From Mycobacterium hubeiense (GTDB taxonomy: Bacteria > Actinomycetota > Actinomycetes > Mycobacteriales > Mycobacteriaceae), in assembly GCF_002838065.1 (NCBI RefSeq), contig NZ_PIZU01000013.1:1-64000 (forward strand): a stretch of 64,000 nucleotides of DNA. The letters run 5' to 3'. Both the position numbers and the translations under genes were made by a program. Below, in pieces: positions 1 through 8,219 of the stretch. Under the pieces are notes generated by a model. That model had not been told where the DNA came from, ran no database searches, and saw nothing but the letters and a program-made list of their open reading frames with translations. Position 1 is the first letter of the stretch. Each line of letters begins with the position of its first letter.

Positions 1-35
1 CCAAGAAAGGAAGTGCGCACAAAACCCGGGACGGT

Positions 36-233
36 TCAGAGCACGAACACGGCGAACGAGGTGCTGGTCCCATCCAGACTTGTGTCGGTGCCACGGTGAA
101 TGGCTTCGGTCCTGAAAACGCTCGAGTACCACTGAACGGACTTGTCCAAGTCGCGCACATGCAGAGTGAGCGAGGCGCTGGCGTGGTCGAGGACGTCGTC
201 GTCGGACGCCGGGCGCTCGTTCGCCGACGTCAT
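36..233 (-). pseudogene. Truncated VOC (glyoxalase/extradiol-fold) protein
   Basis: A 65-residue product resembling the first beta-alpha-beta module of the vicinal oxygen chelate fold: it contains SLTLHVRDLDKSVQWYSSVF, the usual opening of glyoxalase-like proteins. Family members are normally 110-150 residues or longer, so the second half is missing; the frame closes with TGA at 36-38 and I could not recover a VOC continuation in the other two frames of the remaining 35 bases. Its ATG overlaps the stop of the upstream aldehyde dehydrogenase gene by 4 bp, so it is translated from that operon's transcript. It is either a decayed gene or a half-size subunit; a degenerate remnant is my preference. 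Confidence 0.55.
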
Positions 234-1690
234 GCCATGCTCACGGTTTTGGTCTGCAGAAATTCCTCGAGGCCTTGGCGGCCGCCTTCCTTACCCATTC
301 CACTGATGCCGATGCCGCCGAACGGCCGGGTGCAACCCAAGTTGAGGGCGCCGTTGATGAGCACTTCCCCGGTTTCGAGTTCCTCGGCCACCCGATGCGC
401 GCGGCGCAGATTGTTGGTGAACACGTAGCCGGAGAGCCCGTAGGGAGTGCTGTTAGCGATCTCGATTGCCTGCTCCTCGCCATCGAACGGGATGATCGAG
501 AGCACCGGCCCGAACACCTCGGTTTGTGCGAGCTCGGACCGCGGGTCCACGTCGGCGAAGACTGTGGGCTCCACGAAGTATCCCTCGCCGAGATCGCCGC
601 CCAGGCGTCCTCCACCGGTAACCAGCCGGGCCCCATCACTTTTGGCACGCTCGATCATTCCTAGGATCCGGTTCAGCGCCTGCTCGCTGACGACCGGACC
701 CGAGGCGGTGTCGGCCTCGAAAGGATTGCCCACCTTCAGGAATCCGGCGATGGTGCGGACACGCTCGACGACCTCGTCGTAGACCGGTCGCTCGACGATC
801 ATCCGGGTGGGGAATGCGCAACCCTGGCCGCTGAGCACGCCGACCGACATAAAGGTCCCCACACCGCACGCGGTGTCGAGGTCGGCATCGGCGAACACGA
901 TGTTGCCCGATTTGCCACCGAGTTCCATCACTGCGGGCTTGATCAGGTCGGCGCAGGACCGCAGGATCTTTCGGGCCGTATCGGGTCCGCCGGTGAAACT
1001 GATCTTCTTCACCAGCGGGTGCTCGACAAGCGCCGCGCCGGCCTCGGGGCCACCGGGCAGCACATTGATGACGCCGTCGGGAATCCCTGCCTCCCCGGCT
1101 AGATCGGCAAAGAGCCCCGCCGTGAAGGGCGTCAACTCCGACGGTTTGACAACGACAGTGTTCCCCGCCGCGAGCGCCGCAGGCACCTTCATGGCCAACG
1201 AGATCAACGGGCCGTTCCAGGTAATGATCGCGCCGATCACGCCCCACGGCTGCGCCAGTGTGTAGCTGAACTCGCCGTCTGCGCGCAGGGTCGCGGTCAC
1301 CTCCGTGCTGATCTTGTCCGCCCAGCCGGCGTAGTAGCGGGTCCACTCGACCGCGACTGGCAGCATCACCGACGTGGTAACGATCGGTGTGCCGTTGTCC
1401 AGCGCGGCAATTCGCGCGAAGTCTTCCGCATGCTCTTCTATGAGGTCGGCCAGACGCATCAGCATACGGCGACGGTCCGCAGGTTTCGTACGGCGCCAGT
1501 TCAGAAACGCTTCATGCGCCTCCTTTACCGCCCGATCAACCTCGGACGGCCCTGCCATCGGCACATTGGCGTCGGGTCGACCGGTCGTGGGGTCGACGTG
1601 CCGGTACACACCGCCAGAGCCGGTAGACAACCTCTCGGCGCCGATGCGTAACTCGACTGAAGGACGTTCTACGTCAACAGAACTCGTCAT
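230..1690 (-). CDS. Aldehyde dehydrogenase (NAD(P)-dependent)
   Basis: A 486-residue ALDH superfamily enzyme oxidising an aldehyde to the acid in the cytosol. Visible are the nucleotide-binding FTGGPDTA motif near residue 232, the general base Glu256 in MELGGKSGNIVF and the nucleophile Cys291 in SGQGCAFPTR, so the enzyme looks catalytically intact and full length. The ATG start has a GAGGA ribosome-binding site about 12 bases upstream. It is near the 3' end of a minus-strand operon headed by an amidohydrolase and containing an Ltp-like/DUF35 pair. If that pair performs a retro-aldol cleavage, this enzyme could oxidise the released aldehyde; that link is inference. Substrate unknown. Confidence 0.93.
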   Translation of the reverse strand: MTSSVDVERPSVELRIGAERLSTGSGGVYRHVDPTTGRPDANVPMAGPSEVDRAVKEAHEAFLNWRRTKPADRRRMLMRLADLIEEHAEDFARIAALDNGTPIVTTSVMLPVAVEWTRYYAGWADKISTEVTATLRADGEFSYTLAQPWGVIGAIITWNGPLISLAMKVPAALAAGNTVVVKPSELTPFTAGLFADLAGEAGIPDGVINVLPGGPEAGAALVEHPLVKKISFTGGPDTARKILRSCADLIKPAVMELGGKSGNIVFADADLDTACGVGTFMSVGVLSGQGCAFPTRMIVERPVYDEVVERVRTIAGFLKVGNPFEADTASGPVVSEQALNRILGMIERAKSDGARLVTGGGRLGGDLGEGYFVEPTVFADVDPRSELAQTEVFGPVLSIIPFDGEEQAIEIANSTPYGLSGYVFTNNLRRAHRVAEELETGEVLINGALNLGCTRPFGGIGISGMGKEGGRQGLEEFLQTKTVSMA

Positions 1691-1705
1691 CGTCGGCTAC
1701 TTCCT

Positions 1706-1915
1706 CTAGTCAGCTGCGCTACCGGTGTGGACGCGGGCCTGTCTCAGACCTTCCTGCGGATCGTCGACATCCACGTCCCACTGACCGCAGGAGCACGTGC
1801 ACCGGAAGTGACCGTTCACGGGGAGGATGGCCTGGCCGTCGCAGTCTCCGCCGGTATTGGCGATGCTGGTGAGGAACTCCAGCGGCTTTTCGTGCAGCGC
1901 ACTGTCGTCTGACAC
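1706..1915 (-). CDS. Small Cys-containing protein of unknown function
   Basis: A 69-residue hypothetical protein starting at GTG, with a clear AAGGAG ribosome-binding site 9 bases upstream (1925-1930), which is the main support for it being real. The middle carries a CTCSCG cluster plus another Cys (GDCDG), suggesting metal binding or a small structural knuckle, and the C-terminal half is acidic. No signal peptide or membrane segment. It sits between the DUF35 gene and the aldehyde dehydrogenase gene in the same operon. I do not recognise a family; it could be an accessory factor of the neighbouring enzymes. Confidence 0.7.
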   Translation of the reverse strand: MSDDSALHEKPLEFLTSIANTGGDCDGQAILPVNGHFRCTCSCGQWDVDVDDPQEGLRQARVHTGSAAD

Positions 1916-1928
1916 GGCGGTTCACTCC

Positions 1929-2372
1929 TTAATCGGATTGATCGACGCGGAAGATCGGCAGTAGCCAACCGTCCGCGATGGGTGAGAAGTCCACGCGCAG
2001 CGACATCCCGATGAAGACGTCGTCGGGCGCGACATCCACGACGTTCGACACCAGCCGGGCACCGGGCGCGTCGGGCAGGTCGAGCACCGCAGGCACCAGC
2101 ACCAGGTCCGGCATGCCGGGGAACCCATGCACGACCGCGAAGCTGTACACCGTTGCCGCACCGCTGAGTTCGACCCAGTTCACAGACTTCGACTGACAAT
2201 TCGGGCAGAACGGCGTCGGGGGAAGGCGGAACGTCTGACAGTCCGCGCATTGGGGTGCGACGAGGCGGCGTTGCTTCGCGGCTTGCCAGAACGGCTCGGT
2301 ATCTTTGTTGACCGCAATGCGGACGTGTTCGCCCGGGATGGTGGTGGCCAGAATGGCAGCAGCGGTACTCAC
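1929..2372 (-). CDS. DUF35 OB-fold zinc-ribbon protein, Ltp partner
   Basis: A 147-residue protein with a short N-terminal helix (EPFWQAAKQRRL), a rubredoxin-like zinc ribbon with four Cys (C42 and C45 in QCADCQTF, C56 and C59 in FCPNC) and a C-terminal OB fold. This is the architecture of DUF35 (ChsH2-type) proteins that bind acyl-CoA and form complexes with Ltp2-type thiolase-fold aldolases. The GTG start at 2372 overlaps the stop of the thiolase-fold gene as GTGA, giving a 4-bp coupling, and agrees with family length; the same frame runs further upstream without a stop, but that part has no family similarity. Likely scaffold or partner of the protein encoded at 2369-3568. Confidence 0.88.
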   Translation of the reverse strand: MSTAAAILATTIPGEHVRIAVNKDTEPFWQAAKQRRLVAPQCADCQTFRLPPTPFCPNCQSKSVNWVELSGAATVYSFAVVHGFPGMPDLVLVPAVLDLPDAPGARLVSNVVDVAPDDVFIGMSLRVDFSPIADGWLLPIFRVDQSD

Positions 2373-3568
2373 GCGGCCTTCCCCAGGATGAGGCCGCTCA
2401 CCGGCAGGCTCGCGGGACCGCCTGTGACCAAAGCCAATTCGGCGTCCTTCACTTGATTGATGGCCGTACCGCGCATCTGTTCGACGCCCTCCACGATGTG
2501 TGTCATTCCGATGATGTAGGCCTCGGACAGTTGCCCGCCGTGGGTGTTGACGGGGATGCTGCCGCCGTCGAACCGAATGGCCCCGCTTTCCACGAACGCG
2601 CCGCCTTCGCCCTTGTCGCAGAACCCGTAGTCCTCGAGTTGCATCAACACCATCGGCGAGAAATGGTCGTACAGCAGCGCCACGTCGATGTCGGCGGGGC
2701 CGACGCCGGCCTGCTCGTAGAGTCGCTTGGCGATGGGCGCATTGCCCGAGGAGGCGAAGTACTCGTCGGGCATGCCCATCCACGCGAACGCTCTTCCCCA
2801 GTCACGGACACCACCGTGCGCGGCGGCGACCACAGGCACCGGCGGCTGCTTCAGATCCCTGGCCCGATCCATGCTGGTGGTGATCACTGCGACGGCGCCG
2901 TCGGTCTCCTGGCAGAAGTCGTAGAGGCACAACGGTTCTGCGATCATCCGGGCGTTGAAGTAGTCCTCCAGCGTCAATGGCTGCCGGTGCATGGCCTTTG
3001 GGCGGTTCAACGCGTTGGTCCGCGTCGACAGCGCGATTTCGGCAAATGCCTCGCGGCGGGTCCCGTACAGGTGCATGTGCCGGCGGGCCAGAACTGACAT
3101 CAACTGGCCAGGACCGAACAGCCCCGACGGTTGCAAGAAGGAGTTGATCGGATCCGGGTCCATCGCCGAGAATACCGAGCCCAGACGCTGCTTGGCTTGC
3201 TGCAACGCCATCACCGTCACCACCACCGAAGCGTCACCCGAGACGATGGCGGCACGCGCGAGCCCGATCGCCCCTGCCGAGCCGCCGCCGCCGGAGGTCA
3301 ACGCCGCGGTGAACCGAACCTCGGGGATGCCAAGGGTTTCCATGAAGTCGGCGGTGTCCATCTTTTCGGTGTAACCCGCGCTGGCGCCGGAGTAGTAGGC
3401 GAAGCCGTCGATGTCGGTGACGGGGATCCCGGCGTCCTCACACGCGGCCAGGATGGCGTCGCCGGCCAATTCCGTGATCGACTTGGGCAGCGACCCGCCG
3501 CGCTTGTAATAGTCGGTGGCACCGACACCAACCACCGCGACGTCACGTAGGCCCGATGTATTCGACAC
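2369..3568 (-). CDS. Ltp2-like thiolase-fold protein (candidate side-chain aldolase)
   Basis: A 399-residue thiolase-superfamily protein of the lipid-transfer (SCP-x/Ltp) type. It lacks the nucleophilic Cys of true thiolases (the region reads FTAALTSGGGGSAGAIG) and lacks the GHPxGATG motif. It keeps Tyr300 in LLYDHFSP and Tyr351 in GGQLSEAY, whose spacing resembles the two catalytic tyrosines described for Ltp2 aldolases of steroid side-chain degradation. With its overlapping DUF35 partner it is a candidate retro-aldolase releasing a short acyl-CoA from a 3-hydroxyacyl-CoA with a tertiary alcohol. The GTG start lies 4 bases after the amidohydrolase stop. Family assignment is strong; the reaction is inferred. 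Confidence 0.88.
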   Translation of the reverse strand: MSNTSGLRDVAVVGVGATDYYKRGGSLPKSITELAGDAILAACEDAGIPVTDIDGFAYYSGASAGYTEKMDTADFMETLGIPEVRFTAALTSGGGGSAGAIGLARAAIVSGDASVVVTVMALQQAKQRLGSVFSAMDPDPINSFLQPSGLFGPGQLMSVLARRHMHLYGTRREAFAEIALSTRTNALNRPKAMHRQPLTLEDYFNARMIAEPLCLYDFCQETDGAVAVITTSMDRARDLKQPPVPVVAAAHGGVRDWGRAFAWMGMPDEYFASSGNAPIAKRLYEQAGVGPADIDVALLYDHFSPMVLMQLEDYGFCDKGEGGAFVESGAIRFDGGSIPVNTHGGQLSEAYIIGMTHIVEGVEQMRGTAINQVKDAELALVTGGPASLPVSGLILGKAA

Positions 3569-3572
3569 GCGC

Positions 3573-4709
3573 TCAGAGCTTTTCAGCCGGAATGGGCGGC
3601 ACGTCGGGGAACAGTTCGTAGAAGGTGCCCTGGGTGATCCGCAGCCTGGTCTCGTCGCTCACACCGTCGAAGAGTCCCTTCAAAGTGTCCTGGGTGTGAC
3701 CGAAGGTGCCTTCCATGTGCGGGTAGTCGCTGCCGAACATCACGTTCTTGTAGCCCATGTGCTCGTACGCCGCGACGGCAGTCTCGTCATGCTGGAAGGA
3801 CGCGTAGACCTGGCTGAACAGAATCTCCTTGGGACTGCGGGAAAGCTTGGGCCGCACCGCCATATGATGCTGGCGGTAGCCCTCCAGCATCCGATCGCCG
3901 AGGAACGGCACCCACGTCGCGCCGCCTTCGGAGATGAGTACCTTCAGATTTGGATGGCGATCCAGGGCCCCCGATGCAACCATCTTCATCGCGGCGCGCT
4001 GGCCCGAGAACGTCGTCTCCGCATAGTTCAATACCGCTCCCCCCGGTCCGCGGTAAACCATGCCCGCACCGCCACTGGCGCCCCCGACGGTCATGTCGAC
4101 CGGGTCGGTGCCGATGTGGAAGGCGAGCACCATGCCGGCGTCCTCGGCTGCTGCCCAGAACGGCTCCCATTCCTTGCGGTGCCAGTCAGGCGCACTCGGA
4201 TGCGGTGTGGTGGGCAGGAAGACGGCCTTGAAGCCCTGCTCGGCGGCCCAGCGCAGCTCCTCGATCGCGTCGTCGACCACCAGCGTCGACACCTGCGCGG
4301 TCACCACGTAGCGCGGCGACACCGCACAGATCTCCTCGAGCGCCCACTCGTTGCTGGCGCGCATGCACGCCTTGAGCAGTTCCGGCGTGCGGAACGTCGA
4401 CGCCCACATGCCCAGCGACGGGAAGATCACCTCGGCCCAGACACCCTCCTTGTCCAAGTCGCCGAGCCGCGCCTTCGCGTCGCGGATGCCCTTCGGCTTC
4501 ATGCTTTCCTCGAAGAAGGCCTCCATCGCAGATGACGGAAGCTTGCGCCGGAAGATCTGCCCGTCGACGAAGACGGTCTCGTACTCGCCGTCGGGATCCT
4601 TCTCCGCGCGCGGGGTCAGGTCCGCGAGTCGCTTGGGCAGCCGGCTCTGCCACAGGTCGTCGGGCTCCAGAAAGTGGGAGTCACCCGAGTTCGTCCAGAT
4701 CATGCTCAT
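3573..4709 (-). CDS. Amidohydrolase family 2 protein (ACMSD-like)
   Basis: A 378-residue metal-dependent hydrolase or decarboxylase of the amidohydrolase-2 (ACMSD-related) family. Metal-site motifs are visible: an N-terminal DSHFLEP (D-x-H variant), His in LAFHIGTDP and Asp in MFGSDYPHMEG. Family members hydrolyse, decarboxylate or hydrate ring-cleavage and aromatic acids, so a ring-opening or decarboxylation step is plausible; the substrate is unknown. The ATG has a GGAGG site 5 bases upstream. It heads the minus-strand operon ending in the truncated VOC gene and is divergent from the TetR gene at 4850. Two paralogs occur at 46550-47728 and 59062-60291, also beside TetR genes. Confidence 0.9.
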   Translation of the reverse strand: MSMIWTNSGDSHFLEPDDLWQSRLPKRLADLTPRAEKDPDGEYETVFVDGQIFRRKLPSSAMEAFFEESMKPKGIRDAKARLGDLDKEGVWAEVIFPSLGMWASTFRTPELLKACMRASNEWALEEICAVSPRYVVTAQVSTLVVDDAIEELRWAAEQGFKAVFLPTTPHPSAPDWHRKEWEPFWAAAEDAGMVLAFHIGTDPVDMTVGGASGGAGMVYRGPGGAVLNYAETTFSGQRAAMKMVASGALDRHPNLKVLISEGGATWVPFLGDRMLEGYRQHHMAVRPKLSRSPKEILFSQVYASFQHDETAVAAYEHMGYKNVMFGSDYPHMEGTFGHTQDTLKGLFDGVSDETRLRITQGTFYELFPDVPPIPAEKL

Positions 4710-4849
4710 TCGTCCTCCAAGGTCCGAGCCGCTGCTGCTGATGATGCCAGCCCGCTGAGAGGAAGTCCAGGATTTTTAATAGTTCTGCATTATTATTGTG
4801 GTGTTGGGTGTGGCGCGCGGTAGAACTGTGACGGACGGTGGGAGACGTG

Positions 4850-5530
4850 ATGACCGAACTGACGGACGTGCCCGCGGGCACGCGGCGTCGCAACGCCTCC
4901 GGGGAAACCACGCGGGTCATGCTGATGGAGGTCGCCGAGAGGCTGTTCGCCAACCGTGGCATCGAGGCGGTCACGCTGAAGGAGATCCAGCAGGCCGCCG
5001 GGCAGTCCAACTCGTCGGTGATCCGGTATCACTTCGGCTCCCGCGACGGTCTGATCCGAGCACTGGTCTCCTACCGTCAGGCCTCGCTCGCAGCCGACCG
5101 ACAGGAGATGCTCGCGGCGATGCGCGAGCAGGGCAAAGAGGCCGACCCCCGCGCCGTGGTGTGGCTGCTCGTGCGGCCGCTGGCCAACAGCATCGCGGCG
5201 GGCGAGATGTTCGTGCCGTTCCTGGCCCGGCTCAGCGAGGATCCGCGGGCTCGTAGCGACTACTGGCCCGAGCACGTCGATGACGAATGGACCCAGGAGC
5301 AGCTGGAGGAGCTGGTGCAGGCCGCTCTGCAGGACCTGCCCGAGCGGGTCCGGCGCGGGCGGACGTTTCAGCTGTACATCAGCTTGATCAACGTGCTGGC
5401 CGCGGCGGCCCGAGCCGGGCATGGGCTCAGCGAGGCGCAGCTGCACAACTACGTGGATGCGTGGGTCGGCATGCTGACCGCGCCGGTTTCATACGAGACC
5501 CGGGCGCTGATCACCTCTGACGACTCCTGA
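4850..5530 (+). CDS. TetR family transcriptional regulator
   Basis: A 226-residue TetR repressor. The N-terminal helix-turn-helix spans roughly residues 15-62, with FANRGIEAVTLKEIQQAAGQ followed by the recognition helix ending VIRYHFGSRDGL; the rest is an all-helical ligand domain. I chose ATG at 4850 because a GGAG site lies about 6 bases upstream; an in-frame GTG at 4838 would add four residues. Divergent from the amidohydrolase gene with a 140-bp AT-rich intergenic region, so it probably controls that operon and itself. The inducer is unknown but likely an acyl-CoA or ring intermediate. Confidence 0.9.
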   Translation: MTELTDVPAGTRRRNASGETTRVMLMEVAERLFANRGIEAVTLKEIQQAAGQSNSSVIRYHFGSRDGLIRALVSYRQASLAADRQEMLAAMREQGKEADPRAVVWLLVRPLANSIAAGEMFVPFLARLSEDPRARSDYWPEHVDDEWTQEQLEELVQAALQDLPERVRRGRTFQLYISLINVLAAAARAGHGLSEAQLHNYVDAWVGMLTAPVSYETRALITSDDS

Positions 5531-5582
5531 CGGGCGGACGCCAGGGGATGCAAATCGAGCCGTGGATGGAAGCCGCGCCAAT

Positions 5583-5629
5583 GTGCGGTTTCATACGCGA
5601 CACGCCGGAGGTGGCGTATGAAATCGCAC
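5583..5629. terminator. Long inverted repeat between convergent genes
   Basis: Arms of 16 bases (5583-5598, GTGCGGTTTCATACGC, and 5614-5629, GCGTATGAAATCGCAC) pair at 15 of 16 positions around a 15-base loop. It sits between the convergent TetR and CoA-transferase genes, where a bidirectional terminator is expected. There is no U-tract, so it would be an intrinsic terminator of the mycobacterial type, an mRNA 3'-end stabiliser, or a dispersed repeat. The 11-mer GGTTTCATACG also occurs at 5485-5495 inside the TetR gene's 3' end. Confidence 0.55.
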
Positions 5630-5638
5630 GTTCGGCGC

Positions 5639-8101
5639 TCAGCTCGAGCCGCCGCCGATCACCTCGGCCGCGCGGAGGCCGCCGATCGCATCGTCGTCGA
5701 GGCCGAGTTCGCGCAGCACCGCGTCCGTGTGCTGACCGATCGTGCAGCCCGCATCGGCCCTGGTTCGTGATCGCGAGAACCGGCACAGCGGCGCGAGCCG
5801 GCGATGCTCCTCGAAGATGGGGCTGACCGCTTCGACTGCGTAGCCCGCCTCGAAGTACGGGTCGGTCTGTAGCACCAGCTCGGAGTTGGCCTCCACCACC
5901 TCGACGCATCCGACGTTCTGCGCAGTCAGTTCGCGCTCCCACTCCAGCTTGGTCTTGGTGGCGAACACAGGCGTCAGCGCTGCGATTAGGTCGTCGTCGT
6001 GGGCGGCGCGGGCGTCGGCGTCAACAAAGCGCTCGTCGGCGTGCAGGTCAATGTAGGGCGACATCGCTTTTGCCAGCGCGGGCCATTCGCGCGGCAGCGG
6101 CGCGGCGAGGAAGACGTATCCGTCGGCCGCGCGGTACATCCGATAGAGCGCATTCAGCCCGTAGAACTCGTCGTCGGCGACGCGCTCTGCCGGGCGTGAC
6201 GAGTAGCTGGCGTTGTAGGGGATCATCGCCTGCTGGACGGTGCCGAGCATGGTGGTGACCACGTTGCGCAGCGCTTTGCCGCGGCGCTTGGCGTACAACG
6301 CGACCAGCAGCGCTGAGGCGACGCCATGCGCGGCGATGCCGTCGGACTGCACGGCGGGCACCGTTCCGCCCGCGTGGAGTCTGACCGCCCTGCGGTGCAG
6401 GTCGTCCAGGTCGGCGGGTGGCTCACCGGTGTCATGGCTGTCGATCAGCGACAGGCCCGACGCCGCACCGACGGACGGGGCGTAGGCCGCGCGATGCGCG
6501 AAGGGGCCGTCGAGCCCGTAACCCGACGTCGTCACGAAGGCCAGATCGGGGTTGACCGCCCGCAGCGACGCCTCGTCGATTTTCGCCCGCTCGGCCGCCT
6601 GGCCGCGGAAGCACTGCAGCACGATGTCGGCCCGTTTCGCGAGTTCGTACACCAGCTCGAGCCCGTCGGGCTTGGTGAAGTCGATGGCGACACTTTCCTT
6701 GCCCTGCAACACCTTTGCGCCACCGGCCTCCGGGAACGCGACCAGGTTTCTGATGTTGTCGCCTTCGAGCGGCTCGACCTTGATGACGCGGGCACCGAGA
6801 TCGGCCAGCAGCGTCGCGCCGTACGGGCCGGCGAACATGCTGCCGAACTCCAGCACCGTCACGCCCTTGAGGGGCGGGTCGTCCGGCGCGACCGCCGAGG
6901 TAGGCGCGGCGGCGTCGACCGAATCCTGTGCCGGCAGCGCATCGTTGTGCTCACCGAGCCGTGGGGCGGGCCGCAGCTCGGTCAACGGCCGACCGTCGGC
7001 GTGGATGAGGGTTGATGGCTGCCGCACCGGCCCGAGCTCGGGGTCGGTCACGACGGCCGACCGTCCCTCGTGGACGGTCTGCGGATGGTCCAGCGATTCC
7101 TCGGGCGTGCGGAACAACTCGCCGCTGAGGTCGAGGTTCTGCGCCATTGCCTGCTGCCACTCGGCAAGGGTGCGGGACCCGACCCGCTCGATCATCATGT
7201 CCCACCACTCGGTGCGCAGCTCGGGGGTTGGCAGCATGGGAAAGCCCTGCCACTTCGGATCCGCGAGCTCCCCCAACAGGTCCAGCTCGGTGAGCCAGGC
7301 CCCCATCAACTTGGGCGACACCTGGGCGAACTGCAGCCATTTGCCGTCCTTGGTCGGACACACCAGCAAGGCGTAGATGAGGTACGCCTGCGGGCGGCCC
7401 TGGTCGTCGTAGGCGGCGTCCATCGGCTCGTAGGCGCCCGGATACCGCTCGAGGACCATCTCGTAGAACCAGTTGTACGGATCCATCGATCCCACACCGG
7501 TCACCAGGTTGGTCTCGACGACCTGGCCCAGCCCGCTGGTCTCGCGCTCGAGCAACGCCGCGAGTACGCCTTGAACAGCGGCGTGAGCAGCACCCCACGC
7601 CGCGTAGGAAAACGTGATGTACGCGGGTCTCGGTTGCGGGGCGAGACCTCGCTTCTCGTGCATGACCCCGGTCTTGGCCATGACCAGGGCCTCCCAGCCC
7701 TTGTAATCACGGAAGGGTCCCGTCGAACCCCAGCCGGTGATCGTCGCCACCACGAGTCGCGGGTAGCGCTCGGACAGCGCATCGTGGGTGAGACCCAGCC
7801 GCTCTGCGGTCGTGGGCCGCATGGTGTTCACCATGACGTCGGCGCGCTGCAGGAGACCGCGCAACCTGTCGAGGTCGGCGTCGTCGTGGACGTCCAGGGT
7901 CACGCTGCGCTTGCCGCGCAGCAGGGCGGGCCAGCTCGCGAGGTCGCGCAGCGGGCTGCCGTCCGGCGGCTCGACCATGATGACCTCGGCGCCGCAGTCG
8001 GCAAGAAACTGCGTCGCCTGAGCGCCGGGCAGTGTCGTGGACATGTCGACGACCACAAGACCGCCCAGTGGGCCATCCGACGCCGTTCCGACTTCCGGCA
8101 T
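5639..8101 (-). CDS. Double-domain CaiB/BaiF family III CoA-transferase
   Basis: An 820-residue protein with two complete family III CoA-transferase domains in tandem (about residues 10-385 and 410-800), joined by an Ala/Pro-rich linker. Both begin with the family core GLVVVDMSTTLPGAQATQFL or GVTVLEFGSMFAGPYGATLL. In single-domain enzymes the catalytic Asp lies in a G-Y-D-hydrophobic motif about ten residues after GSTGP; here the first domain has Glu137 (KGWEALVMAKTG) and the second Ala541 (AAYAPSVGAASG). The protein may be a reduced-activity transferase, use Glu137, or do another CoA-dependent job. ATG preceded by GGGAG. It lies 118 bp downstream of the SDR gene. Confidence 0.88.
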   Translation of the reverse strand: MPEVGTASDGPLGGLVVVDMSTTLPGAQATQFLADCGAEVIMVEPPDGSPLRDLASWPALLRGKRSVTLDVHDDADLDRLRGLLQRADVMVNTMRPTTAERLGLTHDALSERYPRLVVATITGWGSTGPFRDYKGWEALVMAKTGVMHEKRGLAPQPRPAYITFSYAAWGAAHAAVQGVLAALLERETSGLGQVVETNLVTGVGSMDPYNWFYEMVLERYPGAYEPMDAAYDDQGRPQAYLIYALLVCPTKDGKWLQFAQVSPKLMGAWLTELDLLGELADPKWQGFPMLPTPELRTEWWDMMIERVGSRTLAEWQQAMAQNLDLSGELFRTPEESLDHPQTVHEGRSAVVTDPELGPVRQPSTLIHADGRPLTELRPAPRLGEHNDALPAQDSVDAAAPTSAVAPDDPPLKGVTVLEFGSMFAGPYGATLLADLGARVIKVEPLEGDNIRNLVAFPEAGGAKVLQGKESVAIDFTKPDGLELVYELAKRADIVLQCFRGQAAERAKIDEASLRAVNPDLAFVTTSGYGLDGPFAHRAAYAPSVGAASGLSLIDSHDTGEPPADLDDLHRRAVRLHAGGTVPAVQSDGIAAHGVASALLVALYAKRRGKALRNVVTTMLGTVQQAMIPYNASYSSRPAERVADDEFYGLNALYRMYRAADGYVFLAAPLPREWPALAKAMSPYIDLHADERFVDADARAAHDDDLIAALTPVFATKTKLEWERELTAQNVGCVEVVEANSELVLQTDPYFEAGYAVEAVSPIFEEHRRLAPLCRFSRSRTRADAGCTIGQHTDAVLRELGLDDDAIGGLRAAEVIGGGSS

Positions 8102-8133
8102 TGTTCGCTCCCTACGTGCTGGCAGATCTCGTC

Positions 8134-8196
8134 GTCACGTGTTGTGACTCACGCCACGCCAGCATCGCAGCGGCTGAGATTAATGTCAATGCATTA
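8134..8196. promoter_or_regulatory. Two inverted repeats upstream of the double CoA-transferase
   Basis: In the 118-bp gap preceding the double CoA-transferase gene there are two small palindromes: GTCAC-N5-GTGAC at 8134-8148 and TAATG-N6-CATTA at 8181-8196. Both are placed for operator function in the promoter of the downstream minus-strand gene. The second shares GCATTAGTC with the motif at 14007-14020. Sequence-only evidence; arms are short (5 bp each). Confidence 0.35.
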
Positions 8197-8219
8197 GTCT
8201 TGAAAGATGGCGGCTCAGC

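Noticed and set aside
1929..2783. Longer 284-codon version of the DUF35 gene
   Set aside because: Only the last 147 codons match the family; the extra part overlaps the Ltp-like gene in another frame, and GTG 2372 has the usual 4-bp coupling.
3516..4535. 339-codon open frame on the plus strand
   Set aside because: Antisense to the amidohydrolase gene, which has metal-site motifs and a good ribosome-binding site.
7070..8197. 375-codon open frame on the plus strand
   Set aside because: Antisense to the double CoA-transferase; no domain and no ribosome-binding site.
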